A stretch of 64,000 nucleotides of DNA, taken from Methylobacterium nodulans ORS 2060 (GTDB taxonomy: Bacteria > Pseudomonadota > Alphaproteobacteria > Rhizobiales > Beijerinckiaceae). Below the pieces are notes generated by a model. It did not search any database and had not been told where the DNA came from. It saw nothing but the letters and a program-made list of their open reading frames with translations. Positions 8,086-17,686 of this stretch are shown here, in pieces (positions within the stretch are counted from its first letter, which is position 1; each line of letters starts with the position of its first letter). Position numbers and translations under genes: made by a program. Location of the stretch: assembly GCF_000022085.1 (NCBI RefSeq), contig NC_011894.1:6384501-6448500 (forward strand), written 5' to 3'.

Positions 8086-9075
8086 CTAAGGCACACTGTC
8101 CCTTGGCTTGCAGGCGTCGTCAGGCGTTATCTGAGTTCCGAAGTCGGTCCTTTTCCCGAGCAACTCACCAGGTTTGTCGTAAACATAATCTCCTCCTCCA
8201 CAACATGTCATCCTGGCAAATCGCTCGAAGCTCACTTGGTTCGAGAAAGTTGATCTGCTCAATCCAACGAAATTTTGCGCTCTTACCGCCAGCTCGAAGT
8301 CAATCAGAGATGTTGTGAGAGCAGGCAGCTTCTCGAACACAGAGTGTGGTATAATGTCCGATTTCCAAATAGTATTAATACCAGTCTGAGCAATTATCTC
8401 CTCTTTGATTACACTCTTTGGGGCAAAAATATATTTTTCGTCGCAAACCACAAACACGTCTTCACCTTGCGTAAGACCAGATTTCTTGATTTTGCTGATA
8501 ATTTTATCCGCTGTAATGTAATAATCCTCTGTATCTCCGAGACTGGGCCTTAGATTGGCATTACAGTAGTGAAACCAGTCCTCCTCAATGCGCAGCTGTG
8601 CAACTGTGCGAATTCCTCTTTTTACAAAAATCTCATTGCATAAACTGTAAAATACAAAGCTCGAAGTTACGCGAGGTATCAGGGATCGAAATAGATCGGA
8701 TGCAACATCATTGTATGCTTCTAACGGTCGCGCCAGCAAATTGCCTTTATGTATGCACCCGCAACCAAAATAATTCCAGCCACACCGGTCATGCCGATCA
8801 TGATAGTTCTCGTGCTCAACATTTGGGCGAGCTGCTATCTTGAGCTTCCAGCGCTCCACAAAGGAGCAAAACTGATCTTCCCAAAACACGCTTGTGAACG
8901 GCTCCTGGAATGTGGTCTTCTTATGCTGATCGTAACTGTTAATATTCGGAAGATATATTGTGCGTTCGTCGTCGGAGTTCTGCCCGACAGCCGTAGAGAC
9001 AAGGCCCAGTAGCGCAAGTTTCTGGTTGCTGATTCCGCCGTCGTTGTAGTCATACCCGAGTACCTTATTGCTCAT
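8086..9075 (-). CDS. Putative O-fucosyltransferase-like glycosyltransferase
   Basis: 329 residues. The ATG at 9075 follows 'GAGGGACGCTG', a good ribosome-binding site. The opening 'YDYNDGGISNQKLALLGLVS' resembles the GGxxNQ donor-binding loop of fucosyltransferase-fold (GT23/GT65/GT68-like) enzymes. Near the C-terminus 'AQNFVGLSRSTFSNQVSFER' resembles the conserved 'F.G...STFS' block of the same superfamily, where the GDP-fucose phosphates are bound. A Cys/His-rich middle ('NYFGCGCIHKG') is unusual. The family call is by motif only. The GDP-L-fucose pathway encoded at 44566-48148 makes a fucose donor plausible. The gene is strikingly AT-rich for this genome, indicating recent acquisition. Confidence 0.6.
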   Translation of the reverse strand: MSNKVLGYDYNDGGISNQKLALLGLVSTAVGQNSDDERTIYLPNINSYDQHKKTTFQEPFTSVFWEDQFCSFVERWKLKIAARPNVEHENYHDRHDRCGWNYFGCGCIHKGNLLARPLEAYNDVASDLFRSLIPRVTSSFVFYSLCNEIFVKRGIRTVAQLRIEEDWFHYCNANLRPSLGDTEDYYITADKIISKIKKSGLTQGEDVFVVCDEKYIFAPKSVIKEEIIAQTGINTIWKSDIIPHSVFEKLPALTTSLIDFELAVRAQNFVGLSRSTFSNQVSFERFARMTCCGGGDYVYDKPGELLGKRTDFGTQITPDDACKPRDSVP

Positions 9076-10524
9076 CAGCGTCCCTCACAGTCAGTACACG
9101 AGCACCCGAAGCGTTGCGCAGTTCGGCTAAGGACCCTTCGTTTATCGAGTTAAGGTGGCCTTACTCGCTAACGGATCCAGTTGTACGCTTTCGCTTTCCT
9201 ACTCAGCCACGTTGGACTGAAAATTTGGATCCGCAGCGAGTTTGAATCCGACATCGACATTCAAAAATGTATGCCTTTTAAGCATCCTTATTTCCAAAAT
9301 AGCGCTTCGCGTTGATTATCCGAGAAATTTTGTTCAAACTTTCAGCGCGCATCTTTTCACCTCAGCCGGCCTTGGCAGCATCACGGTTCAATATTGGTGG
9401 CCGCATCTAACATGGAACGTGGTGGGGTGGAATCCCGTCGCGGTGCTTATCGTCGCCTGACGCGCGGGCTACCGCATCGGCGTCGCACCAGCCGATGTGG
9501 TTGTACTCTTCTCGGCGAACGAGGCTGCTCGAAGGGCTTGCCAACTGGGGTGCGATTTGGTGGCGCAAGCGTCGCCCCCTGCGCTCAGCCTCCTCCGTCG
9601 ACAGGCGTGCCAGCATCATCAGAGCCGTGGAGGCACGCCCCGTGCTGACTCCGCCGCACGCTTCGGCATGGATCACCCCGGTGCAAGCCGCTGGTGCGGG
9701 CCATTCGGCCGTGCGGGTCATAGCATGCGCCAACTGTAGGCGAGCGAACACCACTTACACTGGATCGGGAGGCAGGCAGTCTTTATGCTGACGCTCTCCG
9801 GCGAGTCTCGCGCCGGCTGTGGCGGGCGAAGCGCTAATGCGTCTCCGCGTTCAGGTCGAGATGTGGTTCGTTGCGGCCGTCGGGCAGGAGGGCGCGGCTC
9901 GGGATGAGGTGCGCCGGCGTGAGGACGCAGCCCGCGCGGCGGCACTGCATTGCCGTGAGGGAGGAGTATCGCCGTGAAGCCGGCTACGGGAACGAAGCGA
10001 CTGCGTTTCTCCTTACCGTGCAGACGCTATCATGCATCATCCGAGATTATTCGCGCCGGGCAGAACGTCCATGCTGACGCGATCGGCCCGCTCTGCGTCT
10101 CAACCGATCATCAGCGCCGCCCGCGGTCTACGCCGACAACGGAGTCGCCAGCGACGCTTACCTGCGCACCTCTTGCATCTTGGGCGCGAGCGTCACGGCC
10201 TCGGCGGATCTGATCCTGGCGAATGGCTGCTGGCATTCGTCCAGCTCCCCGCGCGGTCCGCGACCACGCGCCTGTTGCGTGTCGAGGGCGACGATCAGCG
10301 TCACTCGGTTGGAAACGGCAGGTGAGGCACGCTCTGATCGTCGCCGCGGCCGTGCTCGGCGTCGCGCGCGGAGAGGCGGATACGCTGCCGCCCTACGGCA
10401 GGCCACCGCACGCGGCGCGCCCAGGTTCCGGGCATCTCGCGGCGCTGTGACCGCCAGTGGGACGGTACGACCGCTCGACCATCGTGATGGACGCACGTGG
10501 ACCGCGCATTGAGAGGAGGCCAGA
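9076..10524. other. 1.4-kb non-coding or decayed stretch
   Basis: No intact gene is visible. Positions 9400-9780 and 10140-10460 have GC-rich codon-like texture that changes frame repeatedly (for example 'ADVVVLFSANEAARRACQLG' in one frame, then another), as in decayed genes. The stretch nearest the tail-fibre-like gene at 10525 contains 'ASVTASADLILANGCWH', which may be the remains of a related surface or phage structural protein. The last 30 bases carry 'gagaggaggccaga', the ribosome-binding site of the next gene. Confidence 0.35.
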
Positions 10525-11940
10525 ATGCTCAAACCGACCCTGGTCACAGCCGCATTGCTGATTGTCCCGGCCTTCGGAGCAGCGGACGAACTCCTCGGCA
10601 CCGCCAAGGTCGACAGCTCGCAGAACATCAAGATGGGGCACGTCACCATCTGCAAAACGAGGACGGGCAGCTCGGCCTGCCGGCTGTTCGGCATCCGTGC
10701 CGCGGACGTGACGAACGCGGCTGATTACGGCGCCAAGCTCGACGGTGCAACGGACGATACCGGTGCGCTCCGGGCGGCCCGCGCCGACACGCCCGCTCAG
10801 CGCACCATCATTGTCCCGAACGGCACTTATAACGCTACCTACACGCCGCCCGCGCCGCAGTTCGACGGCGCGGGCAATCTGATTGCCTCATCCGGGCCAC
10901 GGCTGTGGCAACTGCACGGTGCCGCCACCGCGACCGGCGCGCCGATCATCGGTCTCGGCACCGATGTCGTGGAGAGCTTCGTTCAGGGTGCGAAATACTT
11001 CGGGCGCTCAACCTCCTACCCGAATCCGGCGCCAGTCCTGCGCGTCGATGCGACGCTCAACCACGCGGGCGGAGCGCTTGGGAGCACCTCGAATGCGCTT
11101 CAAACGAACATGACGATCCCGGCCAACTCGGCAGATCTGTCGAATTTCGGCTGGGCCAATAGCACTACGCTGACGTCTTCGGCCTGGGGCTCGGGTCAGC
11201 ACGTCGCCATTGCCTCTTTCGCCAAACGCCCCTCGACGGCGCTTTCCGACAGCCGTGGCCCACGGGCACCGATCTGGTCGCTCTACACGGAGGCGCGCGA
11301 CGAGACGGGGCAGCCCTCCAATCTCTCCGGGCCTTTGATCGGCTACGAGCACGACATGTTCGCCAACGGCGGTGACCCAGACAGTTGGCGCGTCGTGCAT
11401 CATTACGTGCTGGGGCGCGCGAACGGCAGGGGCGCCAAGGCGCGCTTCGGGCGAGCCGTCACAATCGATTGGGGCGATGTCCAGTACGGCTACCCGGTCG
11501 CGGACCGCTCCCATGTCGGCGTCGCCTACAATACGCAGATCGGCTGGGACACGGCCGCCTTCAACGCGAGCGAGGGCTATGCGATCGATGGCGCGCCGGC
11601 TTTCCTCATGGCTGATACCATGTCGATCGGGTTTACAGCGGACGCCAAGTCGCAGCTGAAGCATGCGTCGAACGCCCTGCGCTACTATTATAACGGTGCG
11701 GAGATCTTCAACGTACCGGACAAGGGCGGCATGAGCGTGGCGGGCTCGCTGACGCTGACCGGGCTGTTCAAGGCCGCGGCCTACACAGTATCGGGTTTGC
11801 CGGCCTGCAACGCGACCACCCGGGACATGCTGGCCGTGGTCTCGGACGCGACTTCCCCTACCTATCGGGGCGCTCTCACCGGAGGTGGGGCGGTTCGCAC
11901 GCCCGTGTTCTGTGACGGGGTCTCTTGGTCTGCTCACTAA
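10525..11940 (+). CDS. Secreted tail-fibre/pectate-lyase-fold-like protein
   Basis: 471 residues. ATG follows GGAGG at the right spacing. A Sec signal peptide is clear (residues 1-~20, 'LVTAALLIVPAFGAADE'). Residues ~70-105 read 'AADYGAKLDGATDDTGALR' then 'TIIVPNGTY', the entry motif of right-handed beta-helix (pectate-lyase-like) proteins and phage tail spikes (NYGAxGDGxxDDTxA...PxGxY). The C-terminal ~55 residues ('SGLPACNATTRDMLAVVSDA' ... 'VFCDGVSWSAH') resemble the C-terminal domain of tail-fibre-like proteins in methylobacterial genomes (from memory). A prophage-type tail module with a secretion signal suggests a surface or secreted carbohydrate-binding protein. Enzymatic activity is not demonstrated by any motif. 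Confidence 0.65.
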   Translation: MLKPTLVTAALLIVPAFGAADELLGTAKVDSSQNIKMGHVTICKTRTGSSACRLFGIRAADVTNAADYGAKLDGATDDTGALRAARADTPAQRTIIVPNGTYNATYTPPAPQFDGAGNLIASSGPRLWQLHGAATATGAPIIGLGTDVVESFVQGAKYFGRSTSYPNPAPVLRVDATLNHAGGALGSTSNALQTNMTIPANSADLSNFGWANSTTLTSSAWGSGQHVAIASFAKRPSTALSDSRGPRAPIWSLYTEARDETGQPSNLSGPLIGYEHDMFANGGDPDSWRVVHHYVLGRANGRGAKARFGRAVTIDWGDVQYGYPVADRSHVGVAYNTQIGWDTAAFNASEGYAIDGAPAFLMADTMSIGFTADAKSQLKHASNALRYYYNGAEIFNVPDKGGMSVAGSLTLTGLFKAAAYTVSGLPACNATTRDMLAVVSDATSPTYRGALTGGGAVRTPVFCDGVSWSAH

Positions 11941-12290
11941 AAATAGTTAGGCTTGTTTTTGTTAGTGGACGACAAGATTCTGAACCAAATTCTCTCGGAA
12001 GCGCTAAACGCACTTTGTGACAATGCGAACTTGCGGCGAAGGGTGCAGAGTGACGGGACTGAAGTGGGCCCCTTTGGCTGCAGAAGGGCTGGGTCTGGAA
12101 GCAGATGCCGCTGCCCTGTCAAGATGAACCAGGGATGAATCAGGACGTTGGAGCAATTTAACTGTTTAAGCCGGTTAGCAATAGCTGTGATTGTGACGAG
12201 GCCTACATACCGGCTACCCGCATCAGCTCACCTCGCTCGCCCCCTTTATCAGGTGCTTCCATAAGCACCTGATAGAGTTCGCGCCTTACG
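11941..12290. other. Intergenic with a hairpin, no gene seen
   Basis: 350 bp between two converging genes. Apart from the 12-bp perfect hairpin listed separately, nothing is recognised. Confidence 0.3.
12247..12274. repeat. Perfect 12-bp inverted repeat, 4-nt loop
   Basis: TATCAGGTGCTT / CCAT / AAGCACCTGATA. It sits 17 bases past the stop of the minus-strand gene at 12291. No T-tract follows on either strand, so it is a weak terminator candidate; it could also be an IS scar or a bidirectional transcript-end hairpin between the convergent genes. Confidence 0.5.
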
Positions 12291-12704
12291 CTATGCACTC
12301 TTTGAAGAATTTTCAATGCCGCTCGTGCCGCAGTAAATGTCCTCTCCGCTTACGATGGCATCGATCACCAAACCAGGAACAACTCTGCACAACTCCAGAT
12401 TTAGAGAAAGTTTTTTGAACGTTTCAAAATCGCATATCCTATGTTTACGAACCTGAGAATCTGAGCCCCTTGCCAAAATATAAATGATTTCGGTATTATC
12501 ACACTTTATAAGGCAGGTTCCGTGTCCAAAATCAAATCCACGAGGGATAAGCATAAGATCGTCTATATGTTTGTGCTGGGCATATGGCTCGAAGAGAGCA
12601 TTATATACATCCTCACTCACGACGTGGTGGCGTCTTCCTCCAAAAACGACCCAGATTTCTCGCCCATCGGAACTGATGTATGAACCACAAGTGGTTGTGT
12701 ACAT
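12291..12704 (-). CDS. Hypothetical protein, AT-rich
   Basis: About 137 residues from the ATG at 12704, preceded by GGAAGG nine bases upstream; an in-frame TTG two codons earlier is possible. The sequence has natural composition ('WVVFGGRRHHVVSEDVYNAL', 'RGFDFGHGTCLIKCDNTEII') and no signal peptide or membrane segment. No family recognised. Its low GC is like the glycan genes, and IS66/IS3/IS630 wreckage lies directly upstream. Confidence 0.55.
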   Translation of the reverse strand: MYTTTCGSYISSDGREIWVVFGGRRHHVVSEDVYNALFEPYAQHKHIDDLMLIPRGFDFGHGTCLIKCDNTEIIYILARGSDSQVRKHRICDFETFKKLSLNLELCRVVPGLVIDAIVSGEDIYCGTSGIENSSKSA

Positions 12705-12889
12705 AGGCAAATGCCTTCCTCTCGATCAGCCGAATTGGTGCAGACCTGCGCCGCGGCCGTCAACCCACATATGCCGAGAATCGGCACGCCGCGCCGCATG
12801 GGCGTGATCGGTCGCTATTACCTACGCTGTGTGATCGCGTGCGATGACGCGCGATCCACCTCTCTGGTTTGAGGTGTGCGGCTGTCAGG

Positions 12890-13200
12890 CGGTGATCGTG
12901 CTGAGCAGGGTGGCGAAGCGGCTCGCCCTGGACTGGAGGGCGGCGGTAGCGACCACCGTGCGCACGCAGGCGGGGCAGATCGCGGGCCGGTGCTCGATGA
13001 CCTGATCGGGGTCTTCGGACAGGGCGCGGTGGTGGCCCTCATGGCCCGGCTTCCCGCCGGCTTGGCCTGCTCCCGCCGCTCCTTGCGATCACGCGAGGGC
13101 GGCGTGGACGAAGTGCGCGAGGTCTTCTCGGGCCGCTGCAGCTTCAGCACCAGCTCGATCAGTTCGTCCTAGCTCAGGCGCTCAAGCTCGGATCGACCCA
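12890..13200 (-). pseudogene. IS66-type transposase N-terminal remnant
   Basis: Read on the minus strand it gives 'GRSELERLS*DELIELVLK' then 'LQRPEKTSRTSSTPPSRDRK', the same N-terminus found at 18805, 27690 and 33912. An in-frame stop and later frameshifts are present. It continues to a zinc-finger-like segment ('EHRPAICPAC') typical of IS66 TnpC. Position ~13190 corresponds to the element's outer end. Non-functional. Confidence 0.7.
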
Positions 13201-13213
13201 GACCGGCAGGGAA

Positions 13214-13700
13214 TCAGCTTGCCGGCCTCTCGGCAAGCGCATCCGGCGCACCGCCTCCTCCGCCCCGAAGCCATGCGCCACCCCCTGGATAATTGTGATC
13301 GGTCAACCGGGTGATCGGCTCGGCCCCATAGACCTCCCGGCGGTCATTGATGAAGGCGATTGTATCCGCGACTGGAGTGCGAACTCCACCTGGGCAAAAT
13401 ACATGCTGTCCTTCCAGAGGATCTTGTTGGCTCAGACATCTCGCGAGCCTCGTGCTCCAGTGTCTAGCTGCGCTCGCGCCAGTCCGTGGTTGGGCCGGCT
13501 CGGCCCTGGTCGCGCTCCGCTTGCCGAACCCAAGTGCGCAGCGTCTCGCCCGAGCAGCCGATCTTCTGCGCAATCGAGCAGATCGCCGCAGACTGGAATC
13601 GTGCTCGCCCTGATGGTCCGGCACCATCCGCACGGCACGTTCGCGGACCGCAAGGGGAGAAGGGTGGGGCATGCTTTGTTATGGCTCCCATCTTCGCAAG
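13214..13700 (-). pseudogene. IS3-family transposase remnant (OrfA plus OrfB start)
   Basis: The minus strand encodes 'SPLAVRERAVRMVPDHQGEH' and, in a second frame, 'ICSIAQKIGCSGETLRTWVR', the OrfA helix-turn-helix of IS3-family elements. Next comes 'VADTIAFINDRREVYGAEPI', the start of OrfB. Two or more frameshifts are present and the DDE domain is missing, so only the left part of the IS survives. It abuts IS630 and IS66 remnants. Confidence 0.7.
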
Positions 13701-14349
13701 GTCAGGAGCCTCCAGGAGACCCGGGGCGGTTCAGGTGCGCTCGAGCCCTGGATTTGGCTCTTCTCATCAACGGAGAGCACCACCGCATGGCGGGGCGGGT
13801 CCACGGACAGGCCCACGACGTCCTCGACCTTCGCGGCGAAGGCCGAGTCGTGTGAGCGCTTGAAGGTCCGCACCCGGTGCGGCTGCAGGCGGTGCGCCGC
13901 CCAGCCACGGCGCGGCCGGTCCAGTGGGTGACCTCGCCAGGCGGCTCAGAGCAGGTGAGAGCCAGAACCTCGGCCACCGTGTCAGAGGAATGCGGCGGCT
14001 TGCCGGACAGGCGGGTCTTGTCCCGCAACAGACCGTCCACTCCGTCCTCAGCGTAGCGCTGCTGCTAGCGTCAGACAGCGGGTCGGCTGACGCCGGCTTG
14101 CTGGGCCCCGTCCAGCATGGAGCGGCACTCGGCGGAGAGCAGGATGATGCGGACACGCTAGTGCACAGACGCGGACGAAAGCTCCAGACGGCGGCTCGCT
14201 AAGCAATTGCGGTTGCAAGGCAATTCGCGCCGCTCCTTGTACCTTTCGAAGGCGTCAGTGCACTAGAGAGGGCGGGCGCTGTCGCTCACGATCGCGGTGA
14301 GGCGCATCCGATCGGCGTCGCTGAGGATCACACAGACAGTCTGAGCCAT
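13680..14349 (-). pseudogene. IS630-family transposase remnant
   Basis: Begins (minus strand) at the ATG at 14349, 'MAQTVCVILSDADRMRLTAI', then an in-frame stop. Pieces follow in changing frames: 'DAFERYKERRELPCN', 'YAEDGVDGLLRDKTRLSGKP' and 'VEDVVGLSVDPPRHAVVLSV' with 'DEKSQIQ', the first catalytic Asp region of IS630 DDE transposases. The C-terminal catalytic part is gone at the IS3 junction. Multiple frameshifts; inactive. Confidence 0.7.
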
Positions 14350-14404
14350 GCCTCAGACTCACACGATTCAGGCCGCCTGTGAATCCTCTGTATGCGTCAG
14401 AGCA

Positions 14405-15002
14405 CTAGAGCGGTGCCCGATCAGGTTGAAGCGTAAGCATCGTCCTCGTATCCGGCGGCCGCGAAGGAGTTGCGACACTCCTCGGGTGAGAAGTGCGTGA
14501 AGGCTTGGCGGATGGCCTCCCGCAGGTCGTTGACCGTGCGGGCCGCCGCGCTGCGCGAGCCTCGCCTTCAGCTTGGCGAAGGCGCGCTCAATCGGATTGA
14601 TCTCAGGCGAGTACGCAGGAAGGTAAAGCAGCCGGGCTCCGACCGCCGCGATGGCCTCGCGCACGCCCGCCACCTTGTGAGCGCCGAGGTTGTCCAGGAT
14701 CACCGTGTCGCCCCGCCGTAACCTCGGCACCGGCGTCTGGGTCACGTAGGCGCGGAAGCACTCCCCTGTCACGGGGCCGTCCAGGAGAGCGAGCGCGCTC
14801 GGCCCATTCGTGCACAGCCCGGCGATGACGGTGGTGGTTGTCCAATGCCCGGCCGGCACCGCCATGCGGCAGCGCGCGCCGCGACGGTGCAGACGACGCG
14901 CTGGCGCAGTTCGACAGGCACAGCTGAGGGCATGGGCCGCCTCCTTCGCCGGCCAACGCTCTGACATCCGCGCGGTTTCAACCCGATGGGGCGCCGCTCT
15001 AG
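14405..15002 (-). mobile_element. Internally deleted IS630-family element with both terminal repeats
   Basis: Imperfect ~28-bp inverted repeats bound it: CTAGAGCGGTGCCCGATCAG at 14405 and its counterpart ending GGGGCGCCGCTCTAG at 15002. The transposase (minus strand) starts 'MPSAVPVELRQRVV' and then jumps to the DDE region ('GHWTTTTVIAGLCTNGPSAL', 'VILDNLGAHK', 'PAYSPEINPIERAFAKLKAR'), so the N-terminal DNA-binding half is deleted. At ~600 bp versus a usual ~1.1 kb it is MITE-like: non-autonomous but perhaps mobilisable in trans. Confidence 0.7.
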
Positions 15003-15132
15003 TCGCCCCGCAGACGCTGTTCTCCATCTGTCACTATAACCATGTCTCAGCGCACAATCCTTGCCATTCCGATAAGCCGGTGATAGCACCTGACTGGTAT
15101 AACCTAGTCGCACATTCGGAGCCTTGGTAAAA

Positions 15133-15816
15133 ATGAGAGAGTCTTCTCGCAGGATTAATTTGCTTTCAACACTGAATTCCACCAAGTCCTATCTTGAAAT
15201 CGGAGTTGAAACTGGCGGAACTTTTATTGAGGTTGAGGCAGAATACAAAGTCGGAGTGGACATCAATTTTTTGTTTGATACGGAGGCGTTGGGTAACGAA
15301 CGTGTAAAATTTTTCAGACAGCCAAGCGATGAGTTTTTTTCCCACAACAAATACGTATTTGACCTAGTATTTATTGACGGGTTGCATACTTTTGAGCAAA
15401 CCTTGCGCGATTTCATGAATTCTCTTGTTTTTACGCATGAGCGCTCAATTATCATAATAGATGATGTATTTCCTTCTGATGTTTATAGCTCATTACGTGG
15501 ACACTTTGATGCTGTCGGCTTTCGGCACCAAGCAGGCGGCTCGGGGCATGATTGGCATGGAGATGTTTACAAACTGATTTTCTTCATACACGACTTCATG
15601 CCAACGCTAAGCTATGCCACAATCAATGAAGGTCTTAATAAACAAACGGTTGTATGGAGAGAAAACAGAAAGAAATTTTCTCCCATCTTTAATGATGTGG
15701 AGCCTATTTCCAGGCTAGACTATTTCTCAATGTTAAAAAATAAGGAGATTATGAATTTCATATCAGAAGCAAGCCTACCTTCTTACATAAAGTTGCCCGA
15801 TGTGCGCTCCCGATAA
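15133..15816 (+). CDS. Class I SAM-dependent methyltransferase
   Basis: 227 residues from the ATG at 15133 (a TTG three codons upstream is possible). Motif I 'SYLEIGVETGGTF' and the acidic strand 'VGVDINFLFD' form the SAM pocket; 'LVFIDGLHTFEQTLRDFMNS' and 'SIIIIDDVFP' are typical of the Methyltransf_24 (O-methyltransferase-like) group found in polysaccharide and nodulation-factor loci. It is very AT-rich for this genome, standing alone between two IS630 elements. Probable role: O-methylation of a sugar in the glycan made by the surrounding genes (inference). Confidence 0.75.
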   Translation: MRESSRRINLLSTLNSTKSYLEIGVETGGTFIEVEAEYKVGVDINFLFDTEALGNERVKFFRQPSDEFFSHNKYVFDLVFIDGLHTFEQTLRDFMNSLVFTHERSIIIIDDVFPSDVYSSLRGHFDAVGFRHQAGGSGHDWHGDVYKLIFFIHDFMPTLSYATINEGLNKQTVVWRENRKKFSPIFNDVEPISRLDYFSMLKNKEIMNFISEASLPSYIKLPDVRSR

Positions 15817-16042
15817 ATATTTTGTGATCTTATCGGAAGACGAACGGGCAACGAGGTCATCCTGACCGTCCTCATTGAAGTGCAACGAGCGCGAGGCGCA
15901 GATCCGGCGCATCCCTGACCTGCCGCCCCGCAGCCCCAGCGGGCCGAGGCCAAGCGCCGCTGCAAGGCGCCGACTGCCCTGCGCCGATATCGGCTTGCCT
16001 TGGAGGAGTTGCTGACCCGGCAATAACCCTGCCCGCCGCTTA

Positions 16043-17198
16043 TACCAGCGAGCACTGAACAGGACTCATGGGTTTCGCATAGGCGGCGGATCTGATTCGA
16101 TGGGGCGAACCGGAGGGTTTGCCATGTCCGCCGCCGTGCCCTTGCGCGAGGATTTCAGCACCGACGATCTGCGCCGTCTGGCCAAGGTGAGCCGGGACGC
16201 CGGTCAGAGCCGTCGGCTGCTGGCGCTGGGCCGCGATCTACGATGGCGGCAGCCGCTCGGAGGCCACCCGGATCGGCGTGGTGGGCCTGCAGACGGTGCG
16301 GGACTGGGTGCCGGCCTTCAACGCCGACGGTCCGGCCGGCCTGATCGACGGCAAGGCGCCGGGACATCCGCCCAAGCTGAGCGATGAACAGCGCCGGGCG
16401 CTTGCCGCGATTGTGGAGAGCGGCCCCGATCCGGAGCGGGACGGCGTGGTGCGCCGGCAGCGCAAGGGCTTGGCTGCTTGGCTTGATAAACGCTTCCGCG
16501 TGAGCCTAGACGAGACCACGGTCGGGCGCGAACTGAGGACGCTCGGCTTCCGCAAGCTCTCGGCCCGCCCTCGCCACTATGCCCAGGACCCGGCGGCACT
16601 GGAGACGTTTAAAAAGCCTGCCGCTGCGGTGAGCGCGATCCGCGCCACGCTGCTGACCGGCACCCCGATCGAGCTGTGGTGGCAGGGTGCGGCCCGCGTC
16701 GGCCAGAAGACCATCCTGACCCGGCTCGGGGCGCGCCGCGGCACGTGCCCGCATCTGCCGCACGATCGGCGCACGGAATACGCCTACATCCTCGGCGCGA
16801 TCTGTCCCGAGAAGGGCAAGGGCGCCGCTCTCGTCCTGCCCCGCTGCATGCGCAGGCGATGAACGCGCCTCTTGCGGAGATCAGCCTCACCGTCGAGCCC
16901 GGCGCCCATGCTGTGCTGATGCTCGACGGCGCCGGCTGGCATATCGCCAGCGAACTCGCCGTCCCAGACAACATCACGCTGTTGCCGCTACCGCCCCGCG
17001 CCCCGGAACTCAACCCCGTCGAGAACGTCTGGCAGTTCTTGCGTGACAACCGGCTCGGCAACCGCGTCTTCGTCTCCCACGAGGACGTCCTCGACCGCTG
17101 CTGTAAGGCCTGGAACAGGCTCATCGATCAGCCCTGGAAGATCATGTCCATCGGCCTGTGCGATTGGGCTTATCGGTTATGATCAGCGCCCGCTGGTA
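16043..17198 (+). mobile_element. IS630-family insertion sequence, full length but frameshifted
   Basis: Ends are TACCAGCGAGCACTGA (16043) and the inverted ...CAGCGCCCGCTGGTA (17198), each next to TA as expected for IS630. It contains the broken transposase listed separately. At ~1156 bp it is a near full-length copy. Confidence 0.7.
16124..17182 (+). pseudogene. IS630-family transposase with two frameshifts
   Basis: Starts 'MSAAVPLREDFSTDDLRRLA', changes frame near 16235 ('TVRDWVPAFNADGPAGLIDG', helix-turn-helix arm), and changes again near 16850 before 'HAVLMLDGAGWH' and 'LPPRAPELNPVENVWQFLRD', the second and third catalytic parts of the DDE domain. The first catalytic Asp segment is poor. 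Together the pieces make ~350 residues, normal for the family. Inactive as it stands. Confidence 0.75.
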
Positions 17199-17686
17199 TT
17201 AGTCCATCTGGAGCTTAGCTGGTCTGGATAGAGGACCGTGGTCGGGACGCTGTCCCGCCGCAGGCGAGGTTGGTGAGCATGGGTCGTCAGAGGCATAGCT
17301 CCGCTCCGGTCACGTCCCCACTATGCTGCGGGAGAGGCTCGCCTCATACCAGCCTTGACATAGGTCTCCTCATGCGAGGTCTCATCAACACGCACTTCAT
17401 GTGCGGGAACTGTGCCCCGACCATCACCTCTCCTTGTGCGGTTTGCCAGATCCTAATTGCGATCGGCGGACCATCATCTGTCAGTGACCGCAATCTGTGC
17501 GCTTGAAGCCGAGAGCCAGCCGTGGCAACCAAGAGCCTGGACATTCCCGTGCTTGGCGTGCGCGGAAGTTGAAAGGTCTCAGACTGCACATGCCCGCCAT
17601 CACCGGCCACGAGTTGCCGTTCACCTCAGAGGGGAACTTGCAGATTGAACTTTCAGACTTAATCATCGGCCCAAGGTTTTCAGGAA
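17199..17686. other. Intergenic, no gene recognised
   Basis: About 490 bp between the IS630 right end and the GT61 gene. Short open frames on both strands lack support. The stretch has a mixed GC texture and may be scrambled IS DNA; the last 100 bp should contain the promoter of the GT61 gene. Confidence 0.3.
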
